Assembly: GCA_002103075.1 (NCBI GenBank)
Contig: DABG01000020.1
Span: 1 to 30,679, forward strand
Direction of reading: 5' to 3'
DNA length: 30,679 nt
From: Candidatus Gastranaerophilales bacterium HUM_9
GTDB taxonomy: Bacteria; Cyanobacteriota; Vampirovibrionia; Gastranaerophilales; Gastranaerophilaceae
The notes beneath the pieces are model-generated. The model was not told the origin of the DNA, ran no database searches, and saw only the letters and a program-made list of their open reading frames with translations. A program made the translations under genes and the position numbers. This document shows positions 30,139 to 30,679 of this stretch, one piece after another; within the stretch, counting starts at the first letter, position 1, and each line of letters opens with the position of its first letter.

Positions 30139-30477
30139 TTTTTGTTGGGGTAGAAACCCCAACCTACTGGTCTGAGATTCTTCGCTTGCCATACAAAGTA
30201 CACGCAACACGCTCTGAATGACGCTTTTTTATTGTTGTTGAAAACAACATAGTAGGTACGAAAACATAAACGAAACCCAGACAGCGAATTTGTTTGAGAA
30301 ATTCGATAACTAAAATAAAATTACGAATTTCGAGTTATGAGCTTCAACGGTTGAGTGCAAATATTTTCGTGTCTACTCAGCGTGCCGTTTCTTTCTTTTT
30401 CTACTGTTTTCTTTCTTTTGGCTTCGCAACTCTGAAAAGAAAGAAAATAGTTAAAATTAAATAATTTTTAAATATAT
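30139..30477. other. Intergenic region of repeat-like fragments
   Basis: No gene seen. It holds a small hairpin GTTGGGG / CCCCAAC (about 30144-30162) and the interrupted repeat at 30175-30224. A polypyrimidine/polypurine pair (ttttctttctttt near 30410 and aaaagaaagaaaa near 30436) can form a stem around ggcttcgcaactctg. The patchwork suggests accumulated dispersed intergenic repeats. Confidence 0.45.
30175..30224. repeat. Dispersed intergenic element, copy 2, interrupted
   Basis: gattcttcgctt (30177-30188 region) and cgctctgaatgac (about 30210-30222) match the two halves of 10954-10980, but 21-22 unrelated bases lie between them. Confidence 0.5.
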
Positions 30478-30509
30478 AAAAAGCTAGATTTTTAAAATCT
30501 AGCTTTTTT
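30478..30509 (-). terminator. Terminator of the right-edge autotransporter gene
   Basis: AAAAAGCTAGATTT / AAATCTAGCTTTTT with a TTA loop. T runs on both strands; placed 11 nt after the minus-strand stop at 30520. Confidence 0.9.
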
Positions 30510-30519
30510 ATAATTATAT

Positions 30520-30679
30520 TTATCTTCCAATCAGCCACTTGAATCCGAATGAAAGCATTACGCCGTTACGTCCGCCGTTTCTTATCATTGCTTGTCCAAA
30601 GCCTGTAAATCTTTCACCCCATCTGCGTTGTAAACCAACTCCATATTCAACATATGGATCTATGCTCATATCAGGTATC
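30520..30679 (-). CDS. C-terminus of an autotransporter beta-barrel protein, cut by window edge
   Basis: The last 52 residues are visible, ending GVMLSFGFKWLIGR and a TAA at 30522-30520. The segment has the barrel-end pattern of autotransporters: DPYVEYGVGLQRRWGERFTG, then a strand ending in alternating hydrophobics and an aromatic (FGFKW) near the C-terminus. It is outer membrane by inference. It may be the barrel of a protein like the giant one at the left edge, or a smaller porin-like relative. The rest lies beyond the window. Confidence 0.7.
   Translation of the reverse strand, partial: IPDMSIDPYVEYGVGLQRRWGERFTGFGQAMIRNGGRNGVMLSFGFKWLIGR

Overview
The window is AT-rich bacterial DNA from a diderm organism. 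The best guess is a gut Melainabacteria / Gastranaerophilales (non-photosynthetic Cyanobacteria) genome. The grounds are the base composition, outer-membrane adhesins with chlamydial-type POMP repeats, and several unrecognised proteins carrying short PSFKA, PSFKGG or AFTG motifs that I associate with that group. This is an inference from the genes; no 16S rRNA is present.

Layout. (1) 1-10680, minus strand: one uninterrupted reading frame of at least 3,560 codons that runs off the left edge. It encodes a secreted giant surface protein built from FxxN/GGAI (POMP-type) repeat arrays separated by four copies of a conserved linker. (2) 10.7-15.4 kb: small secreted or unknown proteins (a serpin-like protein, a putative lipoprotein, a short PSFKA protein, a short AFTG protein and a disordered Gly/Ala/Asn/Thr-rich protein) and one tRNA-Ala(UGC). 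(3) 15.4-19.4 kb, minus: a radical SAM/B12-binding protein, an AI-2E family (PerM-like) transporter and an unknown protein with a PSFKGG motif. A G-rich 64-bp minisatellite lies between the last two. (4) 19.5-26.6 kb: pnuC, alr, anmK, ahcY, a previously unlisted 57-residue gene and glmS. These supply NAD precursor, D-alanine, recycled MurNAc, SAH hydrolysis and glucosamine-6-P, so peptidoglycan supply dominates. (5) 26.7-30.1 kb: a glycine-rich membrane-type unknown, a HEAT-like small protein and a GH57 glycogen branching enzyme. (6) Right edge, minus: the last 52 residues of an autotransporter-type beta-barrel.

The most interesting locus is 21.64-22.04 kb, between alr and anmK. A 30-residue hydrophobic/amphipathic peptide is encoded on the minus strand behind a strong Shine-Dalgarno sequence that is buried in a leader hairpin. 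An opposing plus-strand transcription unit, with a TTGACA-type promoter and an intrinsic terminator, is complementary to the peptide ORF. This is the architecture of a type I toxin-antitoxin module. The cassette is flanked by two 24-nt imperfect direct repeats. Toxicity and RNA expression are not shown by sequence alone.

No IS element, integrase, CRISPR array or phage gene was seen.
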